64,000 nucleotides of DNA from Jejuia rubra (GTDB lineage Bacteria; Bacteroidota; Bacteroidia; Flavobacteriales; Flavobacteriaceae). Positions within the stretch are counted from its first letter, which is position 1, and every line of letters begins with the position of its first letter. The stretch covers positions 738,790 to 802,789 of the forward strand of contig NZ_JBHULY010000005.1 of NCBI RefSeq assembly GCF_042684665.1, written 5' to 3'. This document shows, piece after piece, positions 1-8,587 of this stretch. The translations under genes were made by a program, and so were the position numbers. Under the pieces are notes generated by a model. It was not told where the DNA came from. It saw only the letters and a program-made list of their open reading frames with translations, and searched no databases.

Positions 1-2
1 AT

Positions 3-494
3 CCTTTTGACCCTTCAAGGGAAAAACCTTTTGAAACCGCAACGAAACTATTGCTGTGTCCAGGCGCATCGCAGATATATTATGGGGATGAATCTGCACG
101 TTCATTGGTGATTGAAGACACTCAAGCTGATGCTACTTTACGGTCATTTATGAATTGGGAAGCGATTCAGAATGATGCAACAACTCAAGATATTTTGAAA
201 CATTGGCAGAAACTGGGGCAATTTAGAGCCAAACATCCTGCCGTAGGTGCTGGTGTGCATCATATCATTTCGAAAGATCCTTTTGTGTTTTCGAGATCGT
301 TTAGCAAAAACAGCTTTGAGGATAATGTGGTGATAGGCTTGGGGTTGTCCACGGGAAAAAAAGTAATCAATGTTTCGGGGGTTTTCACCGAGGGTGAAAA
401 AATTCATGATGCATATTCCGGTCAGGAAGCTGTAGTTACAAATAAAACCCTCACTATTACTTCAAATTTCCCAATAGTTTTGCTAGAACGGTAA
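3..494 (+). CDS. alpha-amylase family GH13, C-terminal part (5' end outside window)
   Basis: The reading frame is already open at the first bases of the window (codons start at base 3) and ends with TAA at 492-494, so only the last ~163 residues are present. The early stretch LLLCPGASQIYYGDE is the conserved GH13 segment just after the last catalytic Asp, where the barrel closes; the rest is the C-terminal beta domain of a maltogenic or alpha-amylase type enzyme. It would cleave alpha-glucans, probably outside the cytoplasm, but any signal peptide lies outside the window. The next gene on the same strand is a KduD-type dehydrogenase 277 bases on, too far to claim one transcript. Family placement is firm; substrate is not. 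Confidence 0.85.
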   Translation, partial: PFDPSREKPFETATKLLLCPGASQIYYGDESARSLVIEDTQADATLRSFMNWEAIQNDATTQDILKHWQKLGQFRAKHPAVGAGVHHIISKDPFVFSRSFSKNSFEDNVVIGLGLSTGKKVINVSGVFTEGEKIHDAYSGQEAVVTNKTLTITSNFPIVLLER

Positions 495-771
495 CACGTT
501 TTATACAATTCCGCTTGAACATTTCAAATTATTTCAGAGGTATCCCCAAAAAAAAGTGAAATTGTTTCCACCGATACTTTGGAAATTTCATCAAAATTAG
601 GATATTTGAGTCCTAGTATCTTTAATAATACAGTTGTCTTCAATTGTGTACCGTTTCTATAATTTGTGAAATGGTTTAAGAATTAGCCCTAATGACGTTT
701 TAATAAATTTCAAAGTATAAACTCCCTGCAAACTCTTTTCATGTCCTGCAGGCATAAACAAATAGATAAAA

Positions 772-1542
772 ATGAGTATTTTAAACACATTCAGTGTAGA
801 AGGAAAAACAGCATTGGTAACGGGTTGTAAAAGAGGTATCGGAAAAGCAATGGCCGTAGGTTTGGCCGAAGCAGGCGCTGACATTATCGGTGTTTCCACA
901 TCCTTAGAATTAAGTGGCAGCGATGTTGAAAAAGAAGTGCGTGCGATAGGTAAAAACTTTAGTGCTTATCAATGCGATTTCTCGGATAGAAAGTCATTGT
1001 ATGAATTCATTGAAGCCGTAAAAGCAGATCATCCTAAAATTGATATTTTGGTAAACAATGCAGGTACTATCTTAAGGGCGCCCATAGCTGAACATCCTGA
1101 TGAAATGTGGGATAAAGTGATTGAAGTAAACCAAAACGCGCAGTTTGTGCTTACCAGAGAAATTGGAAAAGAAATGGTTGCACGGGGTTCAGGAAAAATT
1201 ATATTTACCGCGTCGCTCTTAACATTCCAAGGGGGGATTACTGTTCCAGGATACGCCGCAAGTAAAGGTGCCATTGGGCAACTTACCATGGCCTTCTCAA
1301 ACGAGTGGGCAGGCAAGGGCGTAAATGTAAATGCCATCGCTCCAGGCTATATCGCCACAGATAATACAAAAGCTTTAAGAAATGATGCCGCAAGGGCAGA
1401 ATCAATACTATCCAGAATTCCGGCAGGTCGCTGGGGGAAACCTGAAGATTTTGCGGGCCCAACCGTATTTTTGGCTTCGGAGGCTGCATCCTATATGAAT
1501 GGGGCTATCGTGGTAGTTGACGGTGGCTGGATGGGTAGATAG
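772..1542 (+). CDS. kduD: KduD-type 2-deoxy-D-gluconate 3-dehydrogenase (SDR family)
   Basis: A classical short-chain dehydrogenase of normal length (256 aa). The cofactor motif TGCKRGIG is at residues 17-24, NNAG at 95-98, and the catalytic set is Asn120, Ser148, Tyr161 and Lys165. The run from NAIAPGYIAT through RIPAGRWG to the C-terminal VDGGWMGR is typical of KduD. KduD enzymes interconvert 2-keto-3-deoxygluconate and its diketo form in uronate breakdown (pectin, alginate-type oligosaccharides). This is a cytosolic step, which fits a neighbourhood with an amylase and secreted carbohydrate-related proteins. A related SDR with another sugar acid substrate remains possible. A strong hairpin terminator follows. 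Confidence 0.85.
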   Translation: MSILNTFSVEGKTALVTGCKRGIGKAMAVGLAEAGADIIGVSTSLELSGSDVEKEVRAIGKNFSAYQCDFSDRKSLYEFIEAVKADHPKIDILVNNAGTILRAPIAEHPDEMWDKVIEVNQNAQFVLTREIGKEMVARGSGKIIFTASLLTFQGGITVPGYAASKGAIGQLTMAFSNEWAGKGVNVNAIAPGYIATDNTKALRNDAARAESILSRIPAGRWGKPEDFAGPTVFLASEAASYMNGAIVVVDGGWMGR

Positions 1543-1645
1543 TAAAATACTGATCCGCTATTGGTTTGGTCAAAAATATACTTGAAAATTAGGGTTACAT
1601 TTAAAAACCAAAATTATATACTAAACTAAAACTAAACTTTACTTG

Positions 1646-1685
1646 AAAAAGCCTTTATGAATGATGAATTCATAGAGGCTTTTTT
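1646..1685. terminator. bidirectional hairpin terminator between converging genes
   Basis: AAAAAGCC...GGCTTTTT with a 17-base stem (one G-T wobble) and a 5-base loop. It serves the kduD transcript on + and the Kelch gene on -, whose TAA stop (1684-1686) touches the right arm. Just left of it is a CTAAACTAAAACTAAAC stretch (1621-1637). Confidence 0.8.
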
Positions 1686-3003
1686 ATTTGGAAACAACTT
1701 GTATGATGAGCTTTGAATTGCCATTATAAGTGATCACAATCTGTGCTGTGTCATTTTGATTCTCCCTTAAATGAATGATTTTCAGGTACGCATTTTCTTT
1801 GCTCCCCAAAAGTGAAAGATCAAAGTTTTCGAGAATTTTAAACTGATCTCCGTTTTTCCCTTCAGACCTGATAGAATTGATAAAACTGCCCGTATTGCCT
1901 CTTAGGTTTTTTATTTTGATGATTTCGAAATCACCTTGCTTCACACATATTTTTTTTGGTCCCTTTAATTTACTCGAAATCAATGGTAATCCATTGGGAG
2001 CATCTTCGTTATAAACCTCCATATTTAGTTGTCTGCCTCCACCGCGCTTAGGCGAACCTCCGGCAATATAGATGCCTTCTCCGGAAACAATGGTCTGTGT
2101 GCCATGTCTGGAATAGTGCATATCGGCTTTCCTTGACCAAGTGTCTTTTTCCAAATTATAAGCTTCAACACGTTTGTAAGCTGGGCCCCGTTGCTCGCCT
2201 TCTCCACCCATAACAAAAAGTTCGTTATGGAATAGAGCCACTCCCGGTGCCGCTCGAGGTGTGGGGAGAGGTTCGTTCAAAATAGACCATTTTTTTGACT
2301 TAAAATCATAAACATCAACTTGGGCAATCAATGGCCCAAAAACCCCGCCATCACCACCTGAGTGTCTTCCGCCCAGAGCATAAAGCTTGTCATTGACTGT
2401 TAATGCACTAAAATGGTCCCGTGCATTTGGGGCATCGGATAATACTGTCCAAGTATTTGATTTTGGGTCATATTCATCCAGCCAGTTTACATAACCGCCG
2501 TCGTGGCCTATGGTGTTGCCACCAACCAAATAGAATTTATCATCATAGACCACCAAACCCGCGCCCCCTCGTCGTCTATCTTGTGGGATTTCAGGGCCTT
2601 GGATCCAAGTTGCTGTAGGCGGATAGTACAACCAAATAAAATCGGCAGGTTTTTCACGTGGAAATTTGTTGGTCTTAAAACTGCCAATTACCCAAATAAA
2701 CCCCTCAAAAAATGTAGCCTGAAAATGATTGAACTCCTTTGGAGCACTCCCGCCGATAGACCACTTGTCTTTTTTAAAATCATAAACATCCAATTGTTGT
2801 GCCTTTTCCCGTCCGCCAAACATATAGAATGCATCCCCTGCCTGAACAAAAGAGCATTCGTGGCGCGCCACATAGTCTTCATTTTCATCTTTATCGATCC
2901 ATATATCTTGCTGTGAGTAACTTAGCTTAAAATTGGCCAAGCACAATAAGAGAAAAATATGGCAGAAGGAGAACGAGGATTTTTTTTGCATTATCGGATT
3001 CAT
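1684..3003 (-). CDS. secreted Kelch-repeat beta-propeller protein
   Basis: A predicted signal peptide (hydrophobic segment ending near KLSYSQ) is followed by about six Kelch blades, recognisable by paired GG and later Y/W residues: FYMFGGR, FYLVGGN, LYALGGR, LFVMGGE, IYIAGGS. The last ~90 residues form a separate beta-rich tail. Kelch propellers bind ligands or act as galactose-oxidase-like scaffolds; no copper-ligand set was recognised, so a binding role is more likely than catalysis. Two in-frame ATGs lie four codons apart; either gives a signal peptide. It is divergent from a secreted carbohydrate-binding-type gene, with a palindrome in between, suggesting shared control. Confidence 0.8.
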   Translation of the reverse strand: MNPIMQKKSSFSFCHIFLLLCLANFKLSYSQQDIWIDKDENEDYVARHECSFVQAGDAFYMFGGREKAQQLDVYDFKKDKWSIGGSAPKEFNHFQATFFEGFIWVIGSFKTNKFPREKPADFIWLYYPPTATWIQGPEIPQDRRRGGAGLVVYDDKFYLVGGNTIGHDGGYVNWLDEYDPKSNTWTVLSDAPNARDHFSALTVNDKLYALGGRHSGGDGGVFGPLIAQVDVYDFKSKKWSILNEPLPTPRAAPGVALFHNELFVMGGEGEQRGPAYKRVEAYNLEKDTWSRKADMHYSRHGTQTIVSGEGIYIAGGSPKRGGGRQLNMEVYNEDAPNGLPLISSKLKGPKKICVKQGDFEIIKIKNLRGNTGSFINSIRSEGKNGDQFKILENFDLSLLGSKENAYLKIIHLRENQNDTAQIVITYNGNSKLIIQVVSK

Positions 3004-3076
3004 TAATGTTGCTTTAGGCCGTTAATGTGCCTTTATCATTGTAATGATTAAAAATTGTAACAATAGAGAACGTTTG

Positions 3077-3116
3077 ATTGTATTTTGTTGAAAATACAAT
3101 TTATTATCTTAATTTG
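3077..3116 (+). promoter_or_regulatory. perfect palindrome overlapping a promoter in a divergent region
   Basis: ATTGTATTTT (3077-3086) and its exact complement AAAATACAAT (3091-3100) are separated by GTTG. A TTG at 3088-3090 and a TTAATTTG box at 3109-3116 (one mismatch to TAnnTTTG, 18-base spacer) form a plausible promoter for the + gene at 3161. A repressor bound to the palindrome would block it. The operator role is inferred. Confidence 0.5.
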
Positions 3117-3160
3117 TCCCTTTAGATTTACTGAATGGTTCAACCGCTAAAAAAAAGCAA

Positions 3161-4339
3161 ATGAAAAATAGAGTATTGTTTTTAGTATTATGTGTTTTAC
3201 TAAACATTGGCATTGCCCTAGGGCAGTCAAAAGAAGATAGTGTTAACAGTGAAGCCGTTTCGAAAGCCTGGAATTTAAGGGCGGTGAGCGATTTTGAATT
3301 AGCGCAAGGTGGGAAGGCGACATATTATAAAGATAAGCGAAATGGTGCTCTGGCCGTGAATGCTGCGGATAAATCTCAGAGAGATGTGTTTGCAAGCGCT
3401 GAAATTACTTTTGAAGGCAAATCTGGGTTCTACAAGCCATTTTTGCGCACAATGACCGAAAATGATGGTGAATCTGTGTATAAAATTTCGGTGAATGGAA
3501 ATGAGATTAGAACCATTACAAACCCGAAAACCAAGGCACCTTTTGAAAGGGTAACCCACGATTTGGACGTAATTATGTTGAATACAAATGATATCGTTGA
3601 AATTCAATCTAAAGCAGTTACCAATGGTGAAATCCCTGAAAATGATGGCACTGCTTGGTCCCGGGGGCGCTGGACGGGCTTGGATCTTATCCCGAAAGAA
3701 CTACTATCAAACAAAAAGGAATTCCTGCAAGCCTTACTAAAGGATGTGGTGCCGTTTGAAGAAAATGAAGGTCTTTTAGAGGTTGAGGCTGAGGATTTTC
3801 ACCATAAATCCAATAATGGGTCGCCTCGTGACTGGTACGTGAGGTCCAAAACAAGTATTGTCCCAATTAAAGACGTTATCTTGGAGGATCATGCCGATTC
3901 AGCAAGCGGAGAAGCTTATCTTGAAGCTTTACCTGATACACGGGTGACGCACGATGATACACTCGTTAAAAATGAGAATTTTTTCGGGGTTCCTGGGACT
4001 GGTGGAACGGTTTCTTATAAAGTTAAAATACAAAACCCCGGCACTTATTACGTATGGGTTAGGGCATATTCTACAGGAAGTGAGGATAATGGTTTGCATG
4101 TTGGTTTAGATGGAGAATGGCCGGAAAGTGGTGCAAGAATGCAATGGTGTAAAGGGAAAAATTCTTGGACCTGGTCTTCAGCACAACGAACAAAAGAAAA
4201 ACATTGTGGTATTCCTCAAAAAATAACTTTAAATATCAAGGAAAAAGGCATTCACTACATCACTTTTTCCATGCGGGAGGACGGTTTTGAGTTTGATAAG
4301 TTTATCCTTTCCAAAGCTGCCGATTTTAGGCCCGAATAA
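3161..4339 (+). CDS. secreted protein with GH115-type C-terminal carbohydrate-binding-like domain
   Basis: A 392-residue protein with a signal peptide (cleavage near IALGQ). The C-terminal half, from EVEAEDFHHKS near residue 206, looks like the beta-sandwich found at the end of GH115 and many algal-polysaccharide enzymes: YYVWVRAY, DNGLHVGLDGEWP, RMQW and a closing REDGFEFDKFIL. The N-terminal half is another beta-rich region without a family I recognise. No hydrolase catalytic motif was seen, so it probably binds glycan at the cell surface or in the periplasm rather than cutting it. Its position beside the Kelch, KduD and amylase genes supports a sugar-uptake setting. The domain name rests on pattern memory, not a search. 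Confidence 0.65.
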   Translation: MKNRVLFLVLCVLLNIGIALGQSKEDSVNSEAVSKAWNLRAVSDFELAQGGKATYYKDKRNGALAVNAADKSQRDVFASAEITFEGKSGFYKPFLRTMTENDGESVYKISVNGNEIRTITNPKTKAPFERVTHDLDVIMLNTNDIVEIQSKAVTNGEIPENDGTAWSRGRWTGLDLIPKELLSNKKEFLQALLKDVVPFEENEGLLEVEAEDFHHKSNNGSPRDWYVRSKTSIVPIKDVILEDHADSASGEAYLEALPDTRVTHDDTLVKNENFFGVPGTGGTVSYKVKIQNPGTYYVWVRAYSTGSEDNGLHVGLDGEWPESGARMQWCKGKNSWTWSSAQRTKEKHCGIPQKITLNIKEKGIHYITFSMREDGFEFDKFILSKAADFRPE

Positions 4340-4452
4340 TTTTTTTACGCTCTGCTTTTTGTGTAAAACCCTTATTTTTCAGGTGTTTGGTTAAATGGAT
4401 TTACAAAACCAAATAGAACGTTAATACCCTTTTTTTATGTACTTAATTTCAT

Positions 4453-4460
4453 TACTTTTG
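4453..4460 (+). promoter_or_regulatory. -7 promoter box of the FKBP gene
   Basis: TACTTTTG is a perfect match to the Bacteroidota TAnnTTTG box, 27 bases before the ATG at 4488. It lies inside a longer possible reading frame starting at 4437, which argues against that upstream start. Confidence 0.6.
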
Positions 4461-4487
4461 GCGGAATTTAAAAAACAAGAAAGGATT

Positions 4488-5222
4488 ATGAAACTTATTA
4501 AATTATCAATTATAGCGTTAGTGATAAGCTTTGCGTCATGCCAAAACAAGCCTGGAGCGGTTAGCAAAGATGCGCTAAAAACCGAAATAGACTCTGTAAG
4601 CTATGCCATAGGAATGGATGTAGGAAACAGTGTGAGTTCAAATTTTGAAAACATCAATAACGATCTGTTTATTGCAGGTTATATGAATGTTTTGGATTCA
4701 GCAGAAGTATTGATAGATAAGGATGAGGCTGCAAATATAGTACAAGGTTATTTTCAAAAAAATCGTGAGAAAATCATGAAAAGGCAACAGGAAATCGCCG
4801 CTAAAAAAGCTGAGAAGGCATTTGGACATATCAAGACTGAAGGCGAAGAGTTCTTAAAGAAGAATGTAGAAAATCCTGATGTTAAAACCACTGACAGTGG
4901 ACTGCAGTATATTGTTTTGAAAGAAGGTAATGGTGAAAAACCAACCACTGCTGATAGGGTAAAGGTACATTATCACGGTACTTTGATTGATGGTACTGTT
5001 TTTGACAGTTCTGTTGATAGAGGGACACCAACCGATTTTGGAGTAACTCAAGTGATTAAAGGTTGGACTGAAGGTTTGCAATTAATGAACGAGGGGGCCA
5101 AATATAAATTTTTCATTCCTCAGGAATTGGCTTACGGTGCGAGACAATCTGGACCAAACATCAAGCCATTCTCTATGTTGATTTTTGAGGTTGAGTTATT
5201 GGAGATTTTAGATAAAAAATAG
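4488..5222 (+). CDS. FKBP-type peptidyl-prolyl cis-trans isomerase lipoprotein
   Basis: The start at ATG 4488 is preferred over one at 4437 because it gives a proper lipoprotein signal (lipobox FASC, Cys18) and lies after a good promoter box. Residues ~25-130 form the helical FKBP_N dimerisation domain (SYAIGMDVG), and residues ~135-244 the FKBP catalytic domain with VKVHYHGTLIDGTVFDSS, VIKGWTEGL and the closing FEVELLEI. It should assist folding of envelope proteins by proline isomerisation, anchored by lipid in the periplasm or outer membrane. Length (244 aa) is normal for the FklB/Mip type. It is followed by its own terminator. Confidence 0.88.
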   Translation: MKLIKLSIIALVISFASCQNKPGAVSKDALKTEIDSVSYAIGMDVGNSVSSNFENINNDLFIAGYMNVLDSAEVLIDKDEAANIVQGYFQKNREKIMKRQQEIAAKKAEKAFGHIKTEGEEFLKKNVENPDVKTTDSGLQYIVLKEGNGEKPTTADRVKVHYHGTLIDGTVFDSSVDRGTPTDFGVTQVIKGWTEGLQLMNEGAKYKFFIPQELAYGARQSGPNIKPFSMLIFEVELLEILDKK

Positions 5223-5246
5223 ATTTTATGCATATTTAGATTATAG

Positions 5247-5276
5247 AAACAGGAGGCAATTTAGCTTCCTGTTTTT
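5247..5276 (+). terminator. hairpin terminator after FKBP gene
   Basis: AAACAGGA pairs with TCCTGTTT around a short GC/GC inner stem and an A/T loop, followed by a T run. Confidence 0.8.
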
Positions 5277-5296
5277 ATTTGAGACATATTACATTG

Positions 5297-5304
5297 TAAC
5301 TTTG
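5297..5304 (+). promoter_or_regulatory. -7 promoter box of era
   Basis: TAACTTTG fits TAnnTTTG exactly, 20 bases before the era ATG; a TTTG at 5278-5281 may be the -33 element (15-base spacer, shorter than usual). Confidence 0.55.
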
Positions 5305-5324
5305 TATTTAAAAGAAACTTACAA

Positions 5325-6209
5325 ATGGCGCATAAAGCTGGCTTCGTAAATATCATAGGCAACCCAAATGTGGGCAAATCTACTTTGATGAATGCCTTTG
5401 TGGGGGAAAAACTATCTATTATTACCTCAAAGGCGCAAACCACCCGTCATCGGATTTTGGGGATTGTAAATGGTGACGATTTTCAGGTAGTGCTTAGCGA
5501 TACCCCGGGGATTATTAAACCGGCCTACGAATTACAGGAATCCATGATGGGTTTTGTAAAATCTGCTTTTGAGGATGCCGATATTTTAATTTACATGGTT
5601 GAAATTGGTGAGCAGAATTTAAAGGATGAAGCCTTCTTCCAAAAAATCACTAATGCCAAAATCCCTGTCCTGTTGCTGTTGAATAAAATTGATACATCGC
5701 ATCAGGAACAATTGGAAAATCAAGTGCAATTATGGACAGAAAAAGTACCCAGTGCTGAAATATTTCCCATTTCGGCTTTAGAGGGTTTTAATGTGAAGGA
5801 AGTGTTTAATCGCATTATTGAATTGCTTCCCGAGTCACCTCCATTTTATCCAAAGGATCAGTTGACGGATAAGCCTGAACGTTTCTTTATAAACGAAAAA
5901 ATTAGGGAAAAAATCCTTTTGCACTATAAAAAAGAAATTCCTTATGCCGTTGAAATTGAAACTGAAGAGTTTTTTGAAGAGGAAAAAATTATTAGAATTC
6001 GTTCGGTAATAATGGTGGAACGTGAGTCTCAAAAAGGCATCATTATCGGCCATAAAGGAAGCGCCTTAAAGCGTGTGGGCATGGAAGCTCGAAAGGATTT
6101 GGAAACCTTCTTTGATAAAAAAATCCACTTGGAGCTTTATGTCAAAGTAAATAAAAATTGGCGGAGCAATCAAAACCAGCTGAAACGTTTTGGTTACAAT
6201 CAGCGCTAA
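5325..6209 (+). CDS. era: GTPase Era
   Basis: All GTPase motifs are present: GNPNVGKS (residues 12-19), DTPG (59-62), NKID (120-123) and SAL (150-152). A C-terminal KH domain with the GHKGS loop follows and binds the 3' end of 16S rRNA. Era acts in maturation of the 30S subunit at the cytoplasmic face. Length (294 aa) is normal. The gene has its own promoter and lies 2.4 kb from der, the second ribosome-assembly GTPase of this window. Confidence 0.97.
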   Translation: MAHKAGFVNIIGNPNVGKSTLMNAFVGEKLSIITSKAQTTRHRILGIVNGDDFQVVLSDTPGIIKPAYELQESMMGFVKSAFEDADILIYMVEIGEQNLKDEAFFQKITNAKIPVLLLLNKIDTSHQEQLENQVQLWTEKVPSAEIFPISALEGFNVKEVFNRIIELLPESPPFYPKDQLTDKPERFFINEKIREKILLHYKKEIPYAVEIETEEFFEEEKIIRIRSVIMVERESQKGIIIGHKGSALKRVGMEARKDLETFFDKKIHLELYVKVNKNWRSNQNQLKRFGYNQR

Positions 6210-6293
6210 ATTCTAACCTTTATTTTTTGATTTCGTAACATTAGCTTTAATGTTGGGTTTCATATTTGTGGTTTAATTAATCAACAAAAAATT

Positions 6294-7799
6294 ATGAAAC
6301 TCAAAAACGTATTCAAATTATTTAGTATTGCCCTTTTGGGGACTTTTACCGTATTTACTTCTTGTGGCGAAGATGGTGCGGACGGGGAAGATGGAATGGA
6401 TGTTACCTCCTTTGCCAAAGTTGCAAAAGTTGTTTTCGGTGATGGCGTTCCAGAAATTTCTGCCTATGATGCCCAAACACAAACTGTATTTTCGACAAAT
6501 TCTGAAGCAAAAGAAGTTGAGGTAATCGACATTTCAGATGTGGGCAACCCAGAAATGAAAATGTCGATTGATGTGACTGCTTACGGTGGTAACGTTAATT
6601 CCGTGGCATGCAAAAATGGCTATTTGGCCATTGCTATTGAAGCTGAGGATAAGCAGGCCAACGGTAACGTCGTGGTTTTTAAAACGGACGATTTACTAAC
6701 GCCTTATGCTGATGTTACAGCTGGAGCATTGCCAGATATGGTAACTTTTACACCTGATGGAAAATATATCTTATCCGCCAATGAAGGTGAGCCAAACGAT
6801 GATTATGATGTGGATCCAAAAGGTTCTGTCACTATAATAGAAATCGAAACAAAAACAGCTATTCAAATTTATTTTGATGCTTTCAATAGTGAAGAAGCCA
6901 CCTTGGAAGAAAAAGGATTTAGGGTGTTTGGTCCGGATGCTGATTTAAGTACGGATGTTGAACCGGAATATATTACGGTGTCTTCTGATTCCAAAACCGC
7001 ATTTATCGCTTTGCAAGAGAACAACGGTATCGCCAAATTAGATATCGATTCTAAAACGATTACAGATATCTATCCTTTGGGAACTAAGGACTATTCAAAA
7101 GTTGCTTTCGATTTAAGTGATAAGGATGGTAATACCGGGAAACTTCAATTTTGGCCAGTGTTGAGTTTTTATCAGCCAGACGCCATTGATTATTTTGAAA
7201 TAGGTGGCAACGGCTATATTATTACTGCAAATGAAGGGGATGCAAGGGATTATGATGGCTACTCCGAAGAGGAAAGAGGAGACGATTTGACTTTAGACCC
7301 TACAATTTTTGGTGATCCGTCTGAACTTCAAGAGGAGGAAAATCTAGGTCGTTTAAAAGTAACTACTGCCAATGGAGATACCGACGGTGATGGCGACGTG
7401 GACCAAATTTACGGATACGGTGCGCGTTCATTCTCCATTTGGAGTACATCGGGGCAATTGCTATTCGATTCTGGAAATGAATTCACTTTAATGACCTTAT
7501 TTGACTTTGGCAATTACCCCGAAAACAGGTCGGACGATAAAGGCACGGAGCCAGAAGCGGTCACCACTTTTGTGGAAGGCGATAACACTTATGCGGTTAT
7601 TGGTTTAGAACGAAGTGGGGATGTACTGATTTACAATATTCGTGATATTTACAATCCATTTTTTGTCCAAAGATTGAGAAACACATCGCCGGAAGGTTTA
7701 TTGGTGGTGGATGCGGAGGATAGCCCAAACGGTAAAACCTTGTTAATCGTTTCCAACGAATTTCCAGACGATGCTACTTTGAATATTTATTCAAAATAA
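6294..7799 (+). CDS. choice-of-anchor I family lipoprotein (beta-propeller)
   Basis: A lipoprotein signal (lipobox FTSC, Cys24) is followed by an acidic linker and a propeller-like body with YILSANEGEPND, ITANEGDARDYDGYSEEERGDDL and a late NISPEG-like motif (RNTSPEGLLV). These are hallmarks of the choice-of-anchor I family, related to alkaline-phosphatase-like secreted propellers. The many Asp-rich turns (DTDGDGDVDQ) suggest calcium binding. The protein is predicted to sit on the outer membrane or periplasmic face. Its biochemical activity in this family is unsettled, so no reaction is assigned. It is monocistronic, with a hairpin 20 bases after the stop. Confidence 0.82.
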   Translation: MKLKNVFKLFSIALLGTFTVFTSCGEDGADGEDGMDVTSFAKVAKVVFGDGVPEISAYDAQTQTVFSTNSEAKEVEVIDISDVGNPEMKMSIDVTAYGGNVNSVACKNGYLAIAIEAEDKQANGNVVVFKTDDLLTPYADVTAGALPDMVTFTPDGKYILSANEGEPNDDYDVDPKGSVTIIEIETKTAIQIYFDAFNSEEATLEEKGFRVFGPDADLSTDVEPEYITVSSDSKTAFIALQENNGIAKLDIDSKTITDIYPLGTKDYSKVAFDLSDKDGNTGKLQFWPVLSFYQPDAIDYFEIGGNGYIITANEGDARDYDGYSEEERGDDLTLDPTIFGDPSELQEEENLGRLKVTTANGDTDGDGDVDQIYGYGARSFSIWSTSGQLLFDSGNEFTLMTLFDFGNYPENRSDDKGTEPEAVTTFVEGDNTYAVIGLERSGDVLIYNIRDIYNPFFVQRLRNTSPEGLLVVDAEDSPNGKTLLIVSNEFPDDATLNIYSK

Positions 7800-7818
7800 A
7801 CCACAAAGCATAAAAAAC

Positions 7819-7853
7819 GAAAAGCCAGAGTACTAGTTTGCTCTGGTTTTTGT
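7819..7853 (+). terminator. hairpin terminator
   Basis: GCCAGAG...CTCTGGT stem (CCAGAG/CTCTGG) with a 10-base loop, preceded by A and followed by T runs. Confidence 0.75.
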
Positions 7854-7941
7854 TTTATCCGAAATCAGAAAACCTAATACTAACTTCTTGATAAGATAAC
7901 CATTAGTTAATATAACAATTCAATATTTGCATATCTCAAAC

Positions 7942-8018
7942 AGTTAGTTTGGTTAGTTTTGAGTTAGTTAGTTTTTAAAAGCCTTTGGTTGTCCTCCTCT
8001 TTCAACTAGGGCTTTTTT
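7942..8018. terminator. TTAGTT repeat tract plus bidirectional hairpin in a convergent region
   Basis: Four TTAGTT-type units (7943-7975) run into AAAAGCC...GGGCTTTTTTT (7977-8018). The inner part GTTG/CAAC also pairs. The right arm contains the TAG stop (8006-8008) of the - strand gene. An imperfect -7 box AATATTTG at 7922-7929 could start a ~85-base transcript through it, so a small RNA is possible but unproven. Confidence 0.55.
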
Positions 8019-8509
8019 TGTGAAATAACTTTTTTCATAAAGTCATGCAAATCATGCATTTCGGGCTTGCTGGAATCCCGCCCGATACGTCCCCCAAAGT
8101 ATAACGCAAACCAAATAATTACCATCAAAACCATCAAACTTACCTGAACGATGTATTCATTGTTCAGGCTCCAATTGGTATAGGCCCAAATTCCAAAGGC
8201 TATAAAAAGTGTCGCTACAATAAAATGCAAAAACATAAACATGGTCCAAATGGTTGGGTTGGGGCCAAAAAGGCCATGAAGCAAACTGGAATTTGCATCC
8301 ACTTCGTCAATTTCCAAATGCAGTTGTGGTGACCAAAAGTGCTGGCCTTTCTTAGGATATTTTATAAATACGTGATTGTCAATTCGGGTCACGGTGAAAT
8401 CTGTCTGGGCTTTCTTGGCGTCCTCGAATCGTTGCAAAACAGATTGGTTGTCTTCTTCCAATTCCATTTTGAATCGGGGTCTTAGCACAATCTCATTTTT
8501 AGTTGGCAT
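8006..8509 (-). CDS. conserved two-helix membrane protein of unknown function
   Basis: A 167-residue protein with a soluble N-terminal region (~95 residues, containing HVFIKYPKKGQHFWSPQLHLEI) and two membrane helices near residues 88-110 and 122-140, ending in a short charged tail. I do not recognise a catalytic motif. Its position divergent from der is common in flavobacteria as far as I recall, and it may be mis-labelled as GTP-binding for that reason. The last codons lie within a terminator hairpin. A role at the inner membrane is all that can be said. Confidence 0.7.
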   Translation of the reverse strand: MPTKNEIVLRPRFKMELEEDNQSVLQRFEDAKKAQTDFTVTRIDNHVFIKYPKKGQHFWSPQLHLEIDEVDANSSLLHGLFGPNPTIWTMFMFLHFIVATLFIAFGIWAYTNWSLNNEYIVQVSLMVLMVIIWFALYFGGRIGRDSSKPEMHDLHDFMKKVISQKKP

Positions 8510-8560
8510 AATGTTCAGTTTGCATCGTTAAATTAGTGTTTTTTCTTCAATTTTATACAT

Positions 8561-8568
8561 TACCTTTG
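8561..8568 (+). promoter_or_regulatory. -7 promoter box of der
   Basis: TACCTTTG fits TAnnTTTG exactly, 20 bases before the ATG; the -33 region is only T-rich. Confidence 0.6.
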
Positions 8569-8587
8569 CACCCTATTCAAAAAAGGC

